Shown here: in pieces, positions 17,501 through 24,683 of the stretch
How positions within the stretch are numbered: the stretch's first letter is position 1
Layout of the letters: each line of letters begins with the position of its first letter
Assembly: GCF_016827595.1 (NCBI RefSeq)
Contig: NZ_JAECMS010000006.1
Span: 118,753-182,752, forward strand
Direction of reading: 5' to 3'
DNA length: 64,000 bases
Origin: Luteirhabdus pelagi
Lineage (GTDB): Bacteria; Bacteroidota; Bacteroidia; Flavobacteriales; Flavobacteriaceae
Notes under the pieces: model-generated
Told to the model about the DNA's origin: nothing
The model's input: only the letters and a program-made list of their open reading frames with translations
Databases searched by the model: none
Translations under genes and position numbers: made by a program

Positions 17501-17922
17501 TTTACATAATAATCCAATCGGATTTGATTGTTTACAAAACCGTCGAAATCTACGGCATCAAATTCTACGATCATGTTTCCGTCTGTATCAGACATCTGGT
17601 ATCCCTGCAGACCGTCGGTATAGGCTCCCACATCTCCAGTGAAATCGGTTACCCCCACAAAATCGCCATCGGTAAGACCATCGCTTGGCGTATCGTAGGG
17701 CTCATATCGTGCATCGAAACCGATTTCATCAGCAACCTGAACAAAATCGACGGGTGCTTCATCTGTGTTATTAATAAGGTCATGGGCTACGTTTGCGTCG
17801 CCGGTGTCGGTGTACTGACCACCCGTTGTTGGGTCTTCAAAGCTTGTACCTGCAACGGTTTCAACTTGCGAAAAGGCAGTTCCCATACCGAGCAAACAGG
17901 CTAAAAGGGTAATTTTTTTCAT
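14575..17922 (-). CDS. T9SS-secreted choice-of-anchor I protein with lamin-tail and Calx-beta-like domains
   Basis: 1115 residues. In order: signal peptide (cleavage near TAFSQ, residue 19); a beta-sandwich region (about 20-230); a lamin-tail-like domain (about 235-350, EIFSGQSG...DWFEIENIGTEAW); a Calx-beta-like domain (about 417-530, ISFDGAFTSISEDGTEVTI); a beta-propeller of the choice-of-anchor I / alkaline-phosphatase-like type (about 540-1030, with Asp/Asn-rich blades and GDAREYD); and a type A T9SS sorting domain (about 1045-1115, FSMYPNPASERIYL...LSAGTYIITN). It is secreted and anchored at the cell surface. Abundant Asp/Asn/Glu suggests calcium binding. The catalytic activity, if any, is unknown. 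It is monocistronic, with a terminator downstream. Confidence 0.9.
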   Translation of the reverse strand: MKKITLLACLLGMGTAFSQVETVAGTSFEDPTTGGQYTDTGDANVAHDLINNTDEAPVDFVQVADEIGFDARYEPYDTPSDGLTDGDFVGVTDFTGDVGAYTDGLQGYQMSDTDGNMIVEFDAVDFDGFVNNQIRLDYYVNETGYEGDGTTNDSGNDRIRIYIKDLTNATEIDILNTEGSDINDLGIEGAWQSTTTAIPDNIDAQLVVELRSNSGSEAIYLDNIIFEGEADVPPVEFSITEIFSGQSGTDLTADWFEIENIGTEAWVSGTSPDLYYDDESADPVDADIIQGITEIQPGAKAIVLITDNTTDITTFEDVWSPVIDLTGVAIGYADGAGLGGGGDAVTLWAGDPNTTSPIATATYPDTDANDGQSYDVEQEEFSVVGNANGAVETIAQGGDNSDVPNIGSPGDGVAIVQSNISFDGAFTSISEDGTEVTITLTISDAPSSEATVDVTLVGAGTATEGTHFTFSGPQTVTFPMGSTDAQTITIPILDNSTDDSDLFFVLELENEQNAEVSGDTLYSVYILDDDTEVPAGDNTILDVNYLTSYTVAEEGTAEITAYDPGTQRLFVTNGSLIEVLDFSDPENIQALATVDVTDFGGAGVQSIAVNDGIVAAAVSVDPKTDNGVVVFSDVDGNGMVAVEVGPLPDMLLFSPDGTKVLVANEGEPNDDYSVDPEGSVSIIDVSGGLGDISQADVTTLNFNAFDSQEADLIAAGVRIFGPGATVSQDLEPEYIAVSDDSQMAYVTLQENNAYAIVDLSIPEITDVISFGLKDHSLPENSLDLTDETDFIFNASWPVKGVYMPDAIDFYEVNGTQYIVTANEGDAREYDTFEEERKLDDADYILDETVFSNIDILQLETNLGDVGITNASGDTDNDGEYEEIHIFGGRSFSIFEANTGTIVFDSGNDFEVITAADPVYGPIFNASNSNNEFKNRSDNKGPEPEGVLVQEINGLNYAFILLERIGGVMVYDVSDPTAPVFLQYVNSRDAVPGGDEGGDLGPEGIMFVTPEESPINTAMLVVSNEVSGSLSLYTLDEIVLSNPEFEIAAGNAFSMYPNPASERIYLSKPGDYTVYDLGGRLVKSVMNAATISVQELSAGTYIITNASGVSQKLIVK

Positions 17923-17952
17923 GAAATAATTCTTATTGATTTAATACTTCCC

Positions 17953-17960
17953 CAAAAGTA
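17953..17960 (-). promoter_or_regulatory. Candidate -7 element for the T9SS cargo gene
   Basis: On the minus strand the sequence is TACTTTTG, an exact TAnnTTTG match, ending 30 nt before the ATG at 17922. No clear -33 TTTG is found at 19-22 nt. Confidence 0.4.
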
Positions 17961-18058
17961 TTTTCATACTGGCTATTTCACTTTAGCTAAACTTTAAGGA
18001 ACGGTAAACAAAGGAGCTACCCTAGTGCCGATACGTTAGGCGAATGTAAAATTTAGGT

Positions 18059-18092
18059 TTTGAATATCTTCACTTAAAAAATTGTAGCTTTA
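18059..18092 (+). promoter_or_regulatory. Bacteroidota-type promoter for the DoxX gene
   Basis: TTTG at 18059-18062 is followed after 22 nt by TAGCTTTA (18085-18092), a 7/8 match to TAnnTTTG. The ATG at 18113 is 20 nt downstream. Confidence 0.5.
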
Positions 18093-18112
18093 TACCTCTT
18101 ATACATAAAAAC

Positions 18113-18487
18113 ATGACAGCGACGTACCATTTAGGACTCTTATTAATGCGATTAGGATTTTCGGGATTAATGCTTACCCACGGCATTCCGAAATTTATTC
18201 AACTCATCAATGGAAATTTTGATTTTGGCGATCCGATAGGTATCGGACCCACAGCCAGTCTTATTTTAGCGGTGGTGGGTGAATTTGTTTGTCCGATACT
18301 CGTTATTCTAGGGATTAAAACAAGGATTTCCGCGATTCCTATAATAATCACCATGATTATCGCTGCCTTTGTAGTGCATGCAGCGGATCCGTTGGGAAGA
18401 AAGGAATTAGCATTGCTATATTTAATTGGATTCTTGGTAATAGCCCTAATGGGCGGTGGTCGCTTCGCTCTAAGCCGTAATACATAA
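18113..18487 (+). CDS. DoxX-family membrane protein
   Basis: 124 residues with four hydrophobic helices, the size and layout of DoxX/SURF4-type proteins. The N-terminal LGLLLMRLGFSGLMLTHGIPKF matches the family's first helix and loop. DoxX proteins are inner-membrane proteins linked to redox balance and quinone/thiol metabolism in some species; the role here is not shown. A YdeI-like gene follows after 8 nt, so the two form a probable operon. Confidence 0.88.
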   Translation: MTATYHLGLLLMRLGFSGLMLTHGIPKFIQLINGNFDFGDPIGIGPTASLILAVVGEFVCPILVILGIKTRISAIPIIITMIIAAFVVHAADPLGRKELALLYLIGFLVIALMGGGRFALSRNT

Positions 18488-18495
18488 TAAATCGT

Positions 18496-18993
18496 ATGAA
18501 GCCGAAAACAAGTCAGCCTTTCGATGTAATCCTTACCGGCACGCACAGCCTTAAAATTCCAGATGCTGTGGCAAAACCTTTTGCGATTGTGAAGAAACCA
18601 AGGGTGAAGGTAACGGCTACACATGAAGCTAAAACGTTGGAGTTTCATGCGGCCCTTCAAAAGCGAAAAGGTGATTTCTATATTACCTTTGGAAAGCGGC
18701 ATCAAAAAGAATTAGGTATCTCGGCAAATGAACCGTTTAGCATACAGTTGCAAGAAGATACCACCGAATATGGCGTACATATGCCAAAGGAATTAGAGGC
18801 CGTGTTGGAAAGCGACCCACAAGCGTATGAGGCTTTTAAGGAATTAACAGACGGTAAAAAGCGTTCGCTTATTTACCATATTAAACGTATTAAGACTTCT
18901 CAGATTAGAATCGACAAGGCATTGCTCATTTCGGAAAATCTGAAAGCAGGTATAACAATCACTCGCGAATTGACGAAAAGGCACTTCGGCTAA
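18496..18993 (+). CDS. YdeI/OmpD-associated-like protein with DUF1905
   Basis: 165 residues, soluble. The N-terminal half (about 1-100) fits the DUF1905 beta-barrel. The C-terminal half (about 105-165, ELEAVLESDPQAYEAFKELTDGKKRSLIYHI) is the helical segment that names the YdeI/OmpD-associated or bacteriocin-protection family. Its biochemical function is unknown. It is translated from an ATG 8 nt after doxX, so it is likely co-transcribed. Confidence 0.85.
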   Translation: MKPKTSQPFDVILTGTHSLKIPDAVAKPFAIVKKPRVKVTATHEAKTLEFHAALQKRKGDFYITFGKRHQKELGISANEPFSIQLQEDTTEYGVHMPKELEAVLESDPQAYEAFKELTDGKKRSLIYHIKRIKTSQIRIDKALLISENLKAGITITRELTKRHFG

Positions 18994-19065
18994 AATGCTA
19001 AGATTCTTATAAAATCTTGGTCTTTACTTTCAATCACCCTACCTTTAACTAAACCAAAAAAACAC

Positions 19066-19680
19066 ATGATGAAACGCATATCCTTATTAGTACTTTTTGC
19101 AGCTACCACCCTATTTGTAAGCTGTAATGATGGAAACAAAAAAGATAGTGATGCCGACGAAACCATGACGGAGGAAAACATGGATTCGGATGTGGAAGAA
19201 ACTGACATGAAAATGGAGGAAGAGATAAAGGAAGTCACATTCGAACTCGAATCAAAAAGCAATAGCTCAGCAACTGGAAAAGTTTCTTTTGTTGAAACCA
19301 ATGGTCAGGTGAAAATGACAGCCAAAATTACTGGACTTGAGCCTGGAGAACATGCTATTCACATTCATGAAAAGGCAGATTGCAGTGCGCCCGATGGGAA
19401 ATCGGCAGGTGGGCATTGGAACCCAACCTTCGACAAACATGGTCAATGGGGCGATCCTGAGGGCTATCACAAAGGAGATATAGGAAATTTTATGGCCGAT
19501 GAGAATGGCGATGGAACAGTATCAATGACAACCGATGAATGGTGTATCGGATGTGATGACGAGAAAAAGAACATTCTTGGGAAATCGATTATTGTTCACC
19601 AAGGGGCCGATGATTTTACCTCACAACCTTCTGGTGCTGCCGGTGCACGTGTAAGTTGTGGTGGTATTATTCAGATGTAG
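19066..19680 (+). CDS. Cu/Zn superoxide dismutase lipoprotein
   Basis: 204 residues (or 203 from the second ATG at 19069). The lipobox is LFVS-C, followed by an acidic Asp/Glu/Met-rich linker to about residue 65. The SOD_Cu domain shows HAIHIHEKADC with two copper histidines, GGHWNP and DKHGQWGDPEGYHKGDIGN with bridging/zinc ligands, and GKSIIVHQGADD with the last copper His. Both disulfide cysteines (ADC and ARVSC) are present, so it looks active. It would dismutate superoxide in the periplasm or at the cell surface. It is monocistronic with a strong terminator directly downstream. Confidence 0.94.
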   Translation: MMKRISLLVLFAATTLFVSCNDGNKKDSDADETMTEENMDSDVEETDMKMEEEIKEVTFELESKSNSSATGKVSFVETNGQVKMTAKITGLEPGEHAIHIHEKADCSAPDGKSAGGHWNPTFDKHGQWGDPEGYHKGDIGNFMADENGDGTVSMTTDEWCIGCDDEKKNILGKSIIVHQGADDFTSQPSGAAGARVSCGGIIQM

Positions 19681-19702
19681 AAAAAATCAATTACAAATTT
19701 TA

Positions 19703-19738
19703 AATACTTTCAGTCAATAGGCTGAAAGTATTTTTTTT
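19703..19738 (+). terminator. Terminator of the SOD gene
   Basis: AATACTTTCAG, a short loop and CTGAAAGTATT form an 11-bp stem followed by eight T. It starts about 22 nt after the SOD stop codon. Confidence 0.92.
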
Positions 19739-19758
19739 ACACCCCTTCGAAATTCACG

Positions 19759-19765
19759 TACTTTG
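19759..19765 (+). promoter_or_regulatory. -7-like element immediately before a start codon (TACTTTG)
   Basis: TACTTTG is a one-base-shorter form of TAnnTTTG and ends only 5 nt before the ATG at 19771. If used, the transcript would have almost no leader. Confidence 0.35.
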
Positions 19766-19770
19766 CAAAC

Positions 19771-20763
19771 ATGAAGGTTGCCATTGTTATTTTGAACTGG
19801 AACGGAAAGGCGTTACTGGAACGCTATTTACCATCAGTTGTAAAACATGCGGAAGAAGCTACGGTATATGTGGCCGATAATGCTTCGACAGATGAATCGG
19901 TAGCATATCTTCAGAAAGAATTTCCAACTATTCGCATTCTTCAAAACGGAGAAAATCTTGGCTATGCGGGAGGCTATAATAAGGCCTTGAAATCGTTATC
20001 GGAAGACCTCTTCATTTTAATGAATAACGATATTGAAACTCCCCAACCATGGCTATCTCCTATTGTGGCTGCATTTCAACAACAGGAGAAATTAGTCGCT
20101 GCACAGCCGTTGTTATTAGATGCCAAAAAAACTACTCATTTCGAATATGCTGGGGCTGCTGGTGGTTATTTAGATGATTTTGGGTATCCCTATTGCAGAG
20201 GAAGAGTTTTTGATACAGTGGAAAAGAATACTGATCAATATGCTTCCGCTGAAATATTTTGGGCCTCGGGCGCTTGCCTATGTGTACGAAAGGATTCCTT
20301 TTGGGAAGTTGGCGGTTTCGATGAAGATTTCTTCGCCCATCAAGAGGAAATCGATCTTTGTTGGCGGTTAAAGGCTAGAAATGGTAGTATTAAATGCATA
20401 TCGGAGTCGAGGGTGTATCATTTAGGTGGTGGCACGCTCTCCGATGTTCACCCTAAAAAAACATTTTTAAACTTTCGAAACACCTTATTAATGATGGTCA
20501 AGAATAAGAAAGGCTGGAAATGTTGGCAAATGGTTATCGGAAGAATGATATTGGATGCTGCTGCGGCAACTCGGTTTCTCCTACAAGGAAAATTTTCACA
20601 TATCGGGGCGATCCTAAAAGCGCATCTCAGTTTCTATCGTTTGCTACCAACATTCCTAAAAAAACGCAAAAAATGCGCTACCCATATGCCTTATTACAAC
20701 ACTCGCTTTCTGGTATGGCAGTATTTCATGAAACGTCGGAAACAGTTTAACGAGCTACGATAA
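19771..20763 (+). CDS. Family 2 glycosyltransferase (rhamnosyltransferase-like)
   Basis: 330 residues. It has a GT-A fold domain (about 1-230): MKVAIVILNWNGKALL at the start, ADNASTDES for nucleotide binding, LMNNDIE as the metal-binding DxD-like position and AHQEEIDLCWRLK with the acceptor-side acidic residues. The C-terminal 80 residues contain a basic amphipathic region that may touch the membrane. The sequence resembles WbbL/rhamnosyltransferase-like GT2 enzymes. The sugar and acceptor are unknown; cell-envelope polysaccharide or glycolipid is likely. It stands alone between two terminators/promoters. Confidence 0.9.
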   Translation: MKVAIVILNWNGKALLERYLPSVVKHAEEATVYVADNASTDESVAYLQKEFPTIRILQNGENLGYAGGYNKALKSLSEDLFILMNNDIETPQPWLSPIVAAFQQQEKLVAAQPLLLDAKKTTHFEYAGAAGGYLDDFGYPYCRGRVFDTVEKNTDQYASAEIFWASGACLCVRKDSFWEVGGFDEDFFAHQEEIDLCWRLKARNGSIKCISESRVYHLGGGTLSDVHPKKTFLNFRNTLLMMVKNKKGWKCWQMVIGRMILDAAAATRFLLQGKFSHIGAILKAHLSFYRLLPTFLKKRKKCATHMPYYNTRFLVWQYFMKRRKQFNELR

Positions 20764-20787
20764 ATTTTATATAAAGTATTGTTAATA

Positions 20788-20820
20788 TTTGTTTCGGCGG
20801 TCCATCTATTCATAATTTTG
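20788..20820 (+). promoter_or_regulatory. Consensus Bacteroidota promoter for the OmpA gene
   Basis: TTTG (20788-20791), a 21-nt spacer and TAATTTTG (20813-20820) match the -33/-7 consensus fully. The ATG lies 50 nt downstream. Confidence 0.8.
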
Positions 20821-20870
20821 GTCTATAACTTGTTAGTCGAAGATTTAATAACCTTAAAAACAATAAACCA

Positions 20871-21734
20871 ATGAAGAAAGTATTGATTTTAGCAGCCTGT
20901 ACGGGATTATTGCTGACTACTTCCTGTGTTTCTAAGAAGAAATATGCGGAATTGGAGGATAAGCAAGAAAAAACGCAGGATTTGTTAAATACCGCAACCG
21001 TAAAACTAAATGACTGTCTATCTGAAAAATCAGCCTTGACTGCCCAAAATTCATCGTTGAAAAGTCAGGTAAAATCTCTTGAAGAAACCAGTGCAAGTTT
21101 GATCAAGCAAATAGGCGATTTTACAGACCTTACCAAAAAGGGTGCTGAAAATCTTGAAAAATCTCTAGAGAGCTTAAAGGAAAAGGACCTTACCATCCGC
21201 AAGCTTCAAGATGCCATTACCCGTCGTGATTCCGTTAACCTTGCGCTTGTTCAGAGTTTGAAAGGTGCTGTTGGAAGTATGGATGATGATGATATCGAAA
21301 TCAGTGTTGAAAAAGGTGTTGTATATGTAAACATCTCCGATAAACTACTATTTAATAGCGGAAGCTATCAAATTACTTCTCGTGCAAAAGAAGTACTTGG
21401 GAAGGTAGCAAAAGTTGTAAACAACAAACCAGATTTTGAATTCTTGGTTGAAGGTCACACCGATACCGTGCCAATTAGCACTAACTGTGTTAAGGACAAC
21501 TGGGATTTAAGCGTATTGAGAGCAACAGCAGTTGTAAGAACATTGCAAAACGAATTTGGTGTGGAACCAGCTCGTATGACTGCAGGTGGACGTAGCGAAT
21601 ATGTACCGATTTCAAGCAATGATAATGCTGAAGGACGTGCCCGTAACCGTCGTACACGAATCGTTGTATTGCCTAAGTTGGATCAGTTCTACACTATGAT
21701 TGAAGAAGGATTGAAAGATCCTGCTATCAACTAA
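20871..21734 (+). CDS. OmpA-family peptidoglycan-binding lipoprotein
   Basis: 287 residues. The lipobox LLTTS-C puts the acylated Cys at 19. Residues about 25-130 form a long charged coiled coil (heptads of Leu/Ala/Lys/Glu). Residues about 165-287 are an OmpA-like domain with FLVEGHTDTVPIS, NWDLSVLRATAVVR and ARNRRTRIVV, which carries the diaminopimelate-binding Asp and Arg. It would be lipidated to the outer membrane and hold the peptidoglycan, with the coiled coil as spacer or oligomeriser. It has its own consensus promoter and a strong terminator, so it is probably well expressed. Confidence 0.93.
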   Translation: MKKVLILAACTGLLLTTSCVSKKKYAELEDKQEKTQDLLNTATVKLNDCLSEKSALTAQNSSLKSQVKSLEETSASLIKQIGDFTDLTKKGAENLEKSLESLKEKDLTIRKLQDAITRRDSVNLALVQSLKGAVGSMDDDDIEISVEKGVVYVNISDKLLFNSGSYQITSRAKEVLGKVAKVVNNKPDFEFLVEGHTDTVPISTNCVKDNWDLSVLRATAVVRTLQNEFGVEPARMTAGGRSEYVPISSNDNAEGRARNRRTRIVVLPKLDQFYTMIEEGLKDPAIN

Positions 21735-21754
21735 GCAACAAACTTTCTTATACA

Positions 21755-21790
21755 AAAGAAACCCGGCCAAAAGCCGGGTTTCTTTATTTT
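21755..21790. terminator. Bidirectional terminator between convergent genes
   Basis: AAAGAAACCCGGC (21755-21767) and GCCGGGTTTCTTT (21773-21785) form a 13-bp stem with a 5-nt loop. A/T tracts lie on both sides, so it serves the OmpA gene (+) and the hydrolase (-). Confidence 0.92.
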
Positions 21791-21804
21791 GAAATGAACG
21801 AATT

Positions 21805-22524
21805 CTATTTATTTAAAAATGTTAATAAGATTTCGTTTACATCATTTGCATGCGTAAAAACACACCCATGTGGTGCTCCTTTAATTATTTGCAGTTCACT
21901 ATCCTTCACTATTGAATGTCCCTGTTTTGCGGTAGGTTTAATTGGAACCACCTGATCGGCATCGCCGTGCACAAATAATGTTGGGATATCTATTTTATTC
22001 AGATCTTCACGCAAATCGGTTTTTCCGAAGGCATCAATACAGTCTAACGTTCCTTTAGGAGAAGCGCCTGCTGCTATGGTCCAATTGTAATGAAGTTGAG
22101 CTTTGCTTATACAATCTTCGTTTTCATCATAATTGACGAAGTTCTTTCCGAAGTCATCCAAAAATCCTAGTCGGTCATTTTTAATGGCATCCTTAAATTC
22201 TTCAAATGTTTCGGCTGGAACACCGTCGGGGTTATCGTCTGTTTTCAACATAAAGGGAGCGATGGAGCTCAAGAATACCACTTTGGATAGTTTTGAAGTA
22301 CCGTAATTACCGATGTAACGAGCTACTTCACCACCACCCATAGAAAACCCAATCAGAATAACTTCATCTAAATGGAGGGCGGTAATTAAATCATTTAGGT
22401 CCTGAGCCATGCAATCGTAATCGTAACCATTCCAAGGTTTATCGCTTTTTCCGAATCCTCGGCGATCGTAGGAAATGCACCTAAATCCAGCTTCAACTAT
22501 TGCCTGTTTTTGATATTCCCACAT
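21805..22524 (-). CDS. Alpha/beta hydrolase (haloperoxidase/esterase-like), start codon unclear
   Basis: 239 residues from the only in-frame ATG. Nucleophile elbow GFSMGGGEVARYI, acid DADQVVP and HGCVFTH histidine are present. However, the same frame continues upstream without a stop and encodes ERNEYINLYYEDYGAGQP and VILIHGWPLSSAM, the first beta strands and oxyanion HGWP motif needed by this fold. An enzyme starting at 22524 would lack them. No ATG, GTG or TTG occurs in this frame between the ATG and the stop of the upstream tsaC-type gene; the only near-cognate candidates are a CTG at 22641 and several ATA/ATC/ATT codons. It is therefore either started from a rare codon (about 278 residues) or is a start-codon-loss pseudogene. 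It shares its 3' terminator with the OmpA gene. Confidence 0.7.
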   Translation of the reverse strand: MWEYQKQAIVEAGFRCISYDRRGFGKSDKPWNGYDYDCMAQDLNDLITALHLDEVILIGFSMGGGEVARYIGNYGTSKLSKVVFLSSIAPFMLKTDDNPDGVPAETFEEFKDAIKNDRLGFLDDFGKNFVNYDENEDCISKAQLHYNWTIAAGASPKGTLDCIDAFGKTDLREDLNKIDIPTLFVHGDADQVVPIKPTAKQGHSIVKDSELQIIKGAPHGCVFTHANDVNEILLTFLNK

Positions 22525-22723
22525 AGCGCTACTTAGCGGCCATCCATGAATAAGAATGACGGGCTGGCCGGCACCATAGTCTTCATAATAAAGGTTAATG
22601 TATTCGTTTCGTTCTTTGGAAGTTGTATTAAAATGTCTCAGACTTCTAAGATATTCATTGAAGGTGAATATCGCTAAGACTTTATAATAGCTTAAACACT
22701 TTTTAACATGAAGGATATTTTCA

Positions 22724-23341
22724 TTAAACCTCCAAACTGCCCTTGCCTTCCCGAATCAATTCGGGTGCTCCGGAAGTAAGGTCGATAACGGTTGAAGGAA
22801 TATTTCCTCCGTATCCGCCATCCACGATAACATCTACAAGTTTATGCCATTTTTCGTAGATCAATTCAGGATCGGTGGTGTATTCTATAACCTCATCCTC
22901 ATCTTTTATTGAAGTAGAAACAATGGGATTTCCGAGCTCGCGTACAATAGCTCGCGTGATATTGTTATCGGGTACCCGAATTCCTACCTCCTTTTTCTTT
23001 TTGAAAACAGTGGGAAGATTGTTATTGCCTGGGAGAATAAAAGTATAAGGTCCGGGAAGCGCGCGTTTCAAAATCTTAAAGGTAGCCGAATCGATTTGGC
23101 GCACATAATCGGAAAGATTGCTAAGGTCCTCGCATACAAAGGAAAAATTGGCTTTTTCCAATTTCACCCCCTTTAACTGGGCGACTCGTTCCAGGGCCCG
23201 ATTATCGGTAATGTCACAACCTAACGCATACACCGTATCGCTGGGATAAATAATAAGTCCGCCATCTCGTATAATCTTAACGATACGTTTTATGTCTTTC
23301 GGATTAGGATTTTCTTCGTAAAGCTTGATTAGTTCTGCCAT
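22724..23341 (-). CDS. L-threonylcarbamoyladenylate synthase (TsaC/Sua5 family)
   Basis: 205 residues, single YrdC domain without the Sua5 C-terminal extension. The conserved YPSDTVYALGCD (about 32-43), a lysine-rich KRxxxL-like stretch and the PGPYTFILPG loop are visible, as is VRVPDN-like GIRVPDNNITRAI. It makes threonylcarbamoyl-AMP from Thr, bicarbonate and ATP for the t6A37 modification of ANN-decoding tRNAs. The DUF2945 gene ends 14 nt before its start on the same strand, so they are probably co-transcribed. Confidence 0.9.
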   Translation of the reverse strand: MAELIKLYEENPNPKDIKRIVKIIRDGGLIIYPSDTVYALGCDITDNRALERVAQLKGVKLEKANFSFVCEDLSNLSDYVRQIDSATFKILKRALPGPYTFILPGNNNLPTVFKKKKEVGIRVPDNNITRAIVRELGNPIVSTSIKDEDEVIEYTTDPELIYEKWHKLVDVIVDGGYGGNIPSTVIDLTSGAPELIREGKGSLEV

Positions 23342-23355
23342 AATTTCGGTTGAAT

Positions 23356-23571
23356 TTAGTCGTCTGCTCGTTCTACTTCACTTTCTAATTTAAGGACATG
23401 GTCACCATCTTCTTGCTTAATATACAATGCTTTATTGCCAGATTCACCTTTACGAGTAATGGTACTTCCTTCAATGGTTTTACTAACCTCTTTGGTATAT
23501 GTGGTTTGAACGGTGCCTGTAGCGGTTCCTTCTCCCCATTTCCATTTCACTTTAGTTCCTTCCTGAATCAT
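23356..23571 (-). CDS. DUF2945 small basic protein
   Basis: 71 residues from the ATG at 23571 (the frame opens 7 codons earlier but MIQEGTKVKWKWGEG is the standard start of this family). It is all beta, with a Tudor-like VKWKWGEGTATGTV beginning and a short EVERAD end, and has no cysteines. The molecular role of DUF2945 is unknown; it is common in bacteria as a short stand-alone gene. It precedes the tsaC-type gene by 14 nt. Confidence 0.8.
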   Translation of the reverse strand: MIQEGTKVKWKWGEGTATGTVQTTYTKEVSKTIEGSTITRKGESGNKALYIKQEDGDHVLKLESEVERADD

Positions 23572-23672
23572 TTTTTCTTTTAAATATAGCATGATTCTTG
23601 TTCAATTTTGGATAGAATAACGTTCCATTAACATAAATTGAAATATTGAACGTTCCTATTAAAAAGCAACTT

Positions 23673-24560
23673 ATGAAAAAGATTCTAACGGCAGTATATT
23701 TCTCCTTGCTAATGATTTGCATACTTGGAATTACTTCTTGTTCCGAGGATAGTTCCGATACCACTTCAACTCCAGAATCGCTTGAAGCGGAAATCCAAAT
23801 GAATGTTTCCTATGGGGTAAATTCCCAGCAAGTCTATGATATTTATCTTCCCGCCAATCGCTCGGATACCAAGACGAAGGTAATTGTTTTGGTACATGGC
23901 GGTGGATGGACCGGTGGTGATAAAGCAGATATGGAACCGTTTATAAGTAACATTCAGGATGCTCATCCAGATCATGCCATCGTTAATATGAATTATATTC
24001 TTGCGCAACCTCCCGCAATTCCAGCGTTCCCCAATCAGTTTGAAGATATCGGCAGAGTACTAAATGATCTCGAAACAGCTTCGGAAACGTTTCAAATAAA
24101 ACCCGAGTTTGCCTTAATAGGCGCCAGTGCTGGCGCTCATATCAGCTTACAATACGATGCGGTTTATGATGCAACGGATCGAGTAAAAATGGTCTGCGAT
24201 ATTGTGGGGCCTACCGACTTTACCGACCCTTTTTACAGCGATGATCCTACATTCGATTTTGTTTTGTCGGCTTTGGTAGATGAAGATGCATATCCAAACA
24301 CCACGGATTATGCTTCAGCGGTAAGTCCTGCTTTGAACATTAGTACTACTAGCAGTCCTACCATTATGTTTTATGGCGATGAAGACCCATTGGTACCTAC
24401 CAGCAATGCCATCACCTTAGCCGATGCTTTATCCGCGGCATCAGTCGATAATAATTACACCATTTATAATGGCGGTCATGGCGATTGGTCGGAAGAAGAT
24501 CAAGAGAATTTGCAACAACAACTGAGCGCTTATATCAGTACGTATTTTTCTATCGAATAA
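23673..24560 (+). CDS. Secreted lipoprotein esterase of the alpha/beta-hydrolase fold (copy 1)
   Basis: 295 residues from ATG 23673 (an upstream TTG in the same frame is ignored because MKKILTAVYFSLLMICILG is a normal signal). Lipobox GITS-C, then a BD-FAE/lipase-like domain: oxyanion HGGGWTGGDK, nucleophile GASAGAH, acid DEDPLVP and catalytic His in GGHGDW. Substrate unknown; these are typically carboxylesterases, for example acetyl or feruloyl esterases. It is followed by a clear paralogue 123 nt downstream. Confidence 0.9.
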   Translation: MKKILTAVYFSLLMICILGITSCSEDSSDTTSTPESLEAEIQMNVSYGVNSQQVYDIYLPANRSDTKTKVIVLVHGGGWTGGDKADMEPFISNIQDAHPDHAIVNMNYILAQPPAIPAFPNQFEDIGRVLNDLETASETFQIKPEFALIGASAGAHISLQYDAVYDATDRVKMVCDIVGPTDFTDPFYSDDPTFDFVLSALVDEDAYPNTTDYASAVSPALNISTTSSPTIMFYGDEDPLVPTSNAITLADALSAASVDNNYTIYNGGHGDWSEEDQENLQQQLSAYISTYFSIE

Positions 24561-24683
24561 GGTATTAGCAGGAGGCAATTGCCTGCAATTTCACAATCGG
24601 GAGAATTTCTTAACAAATCTAAAATCTATTTTAACACTTTTTGTGTATTTTATCCGTTAAGTTTGCACTTAAACGATAAAAAG

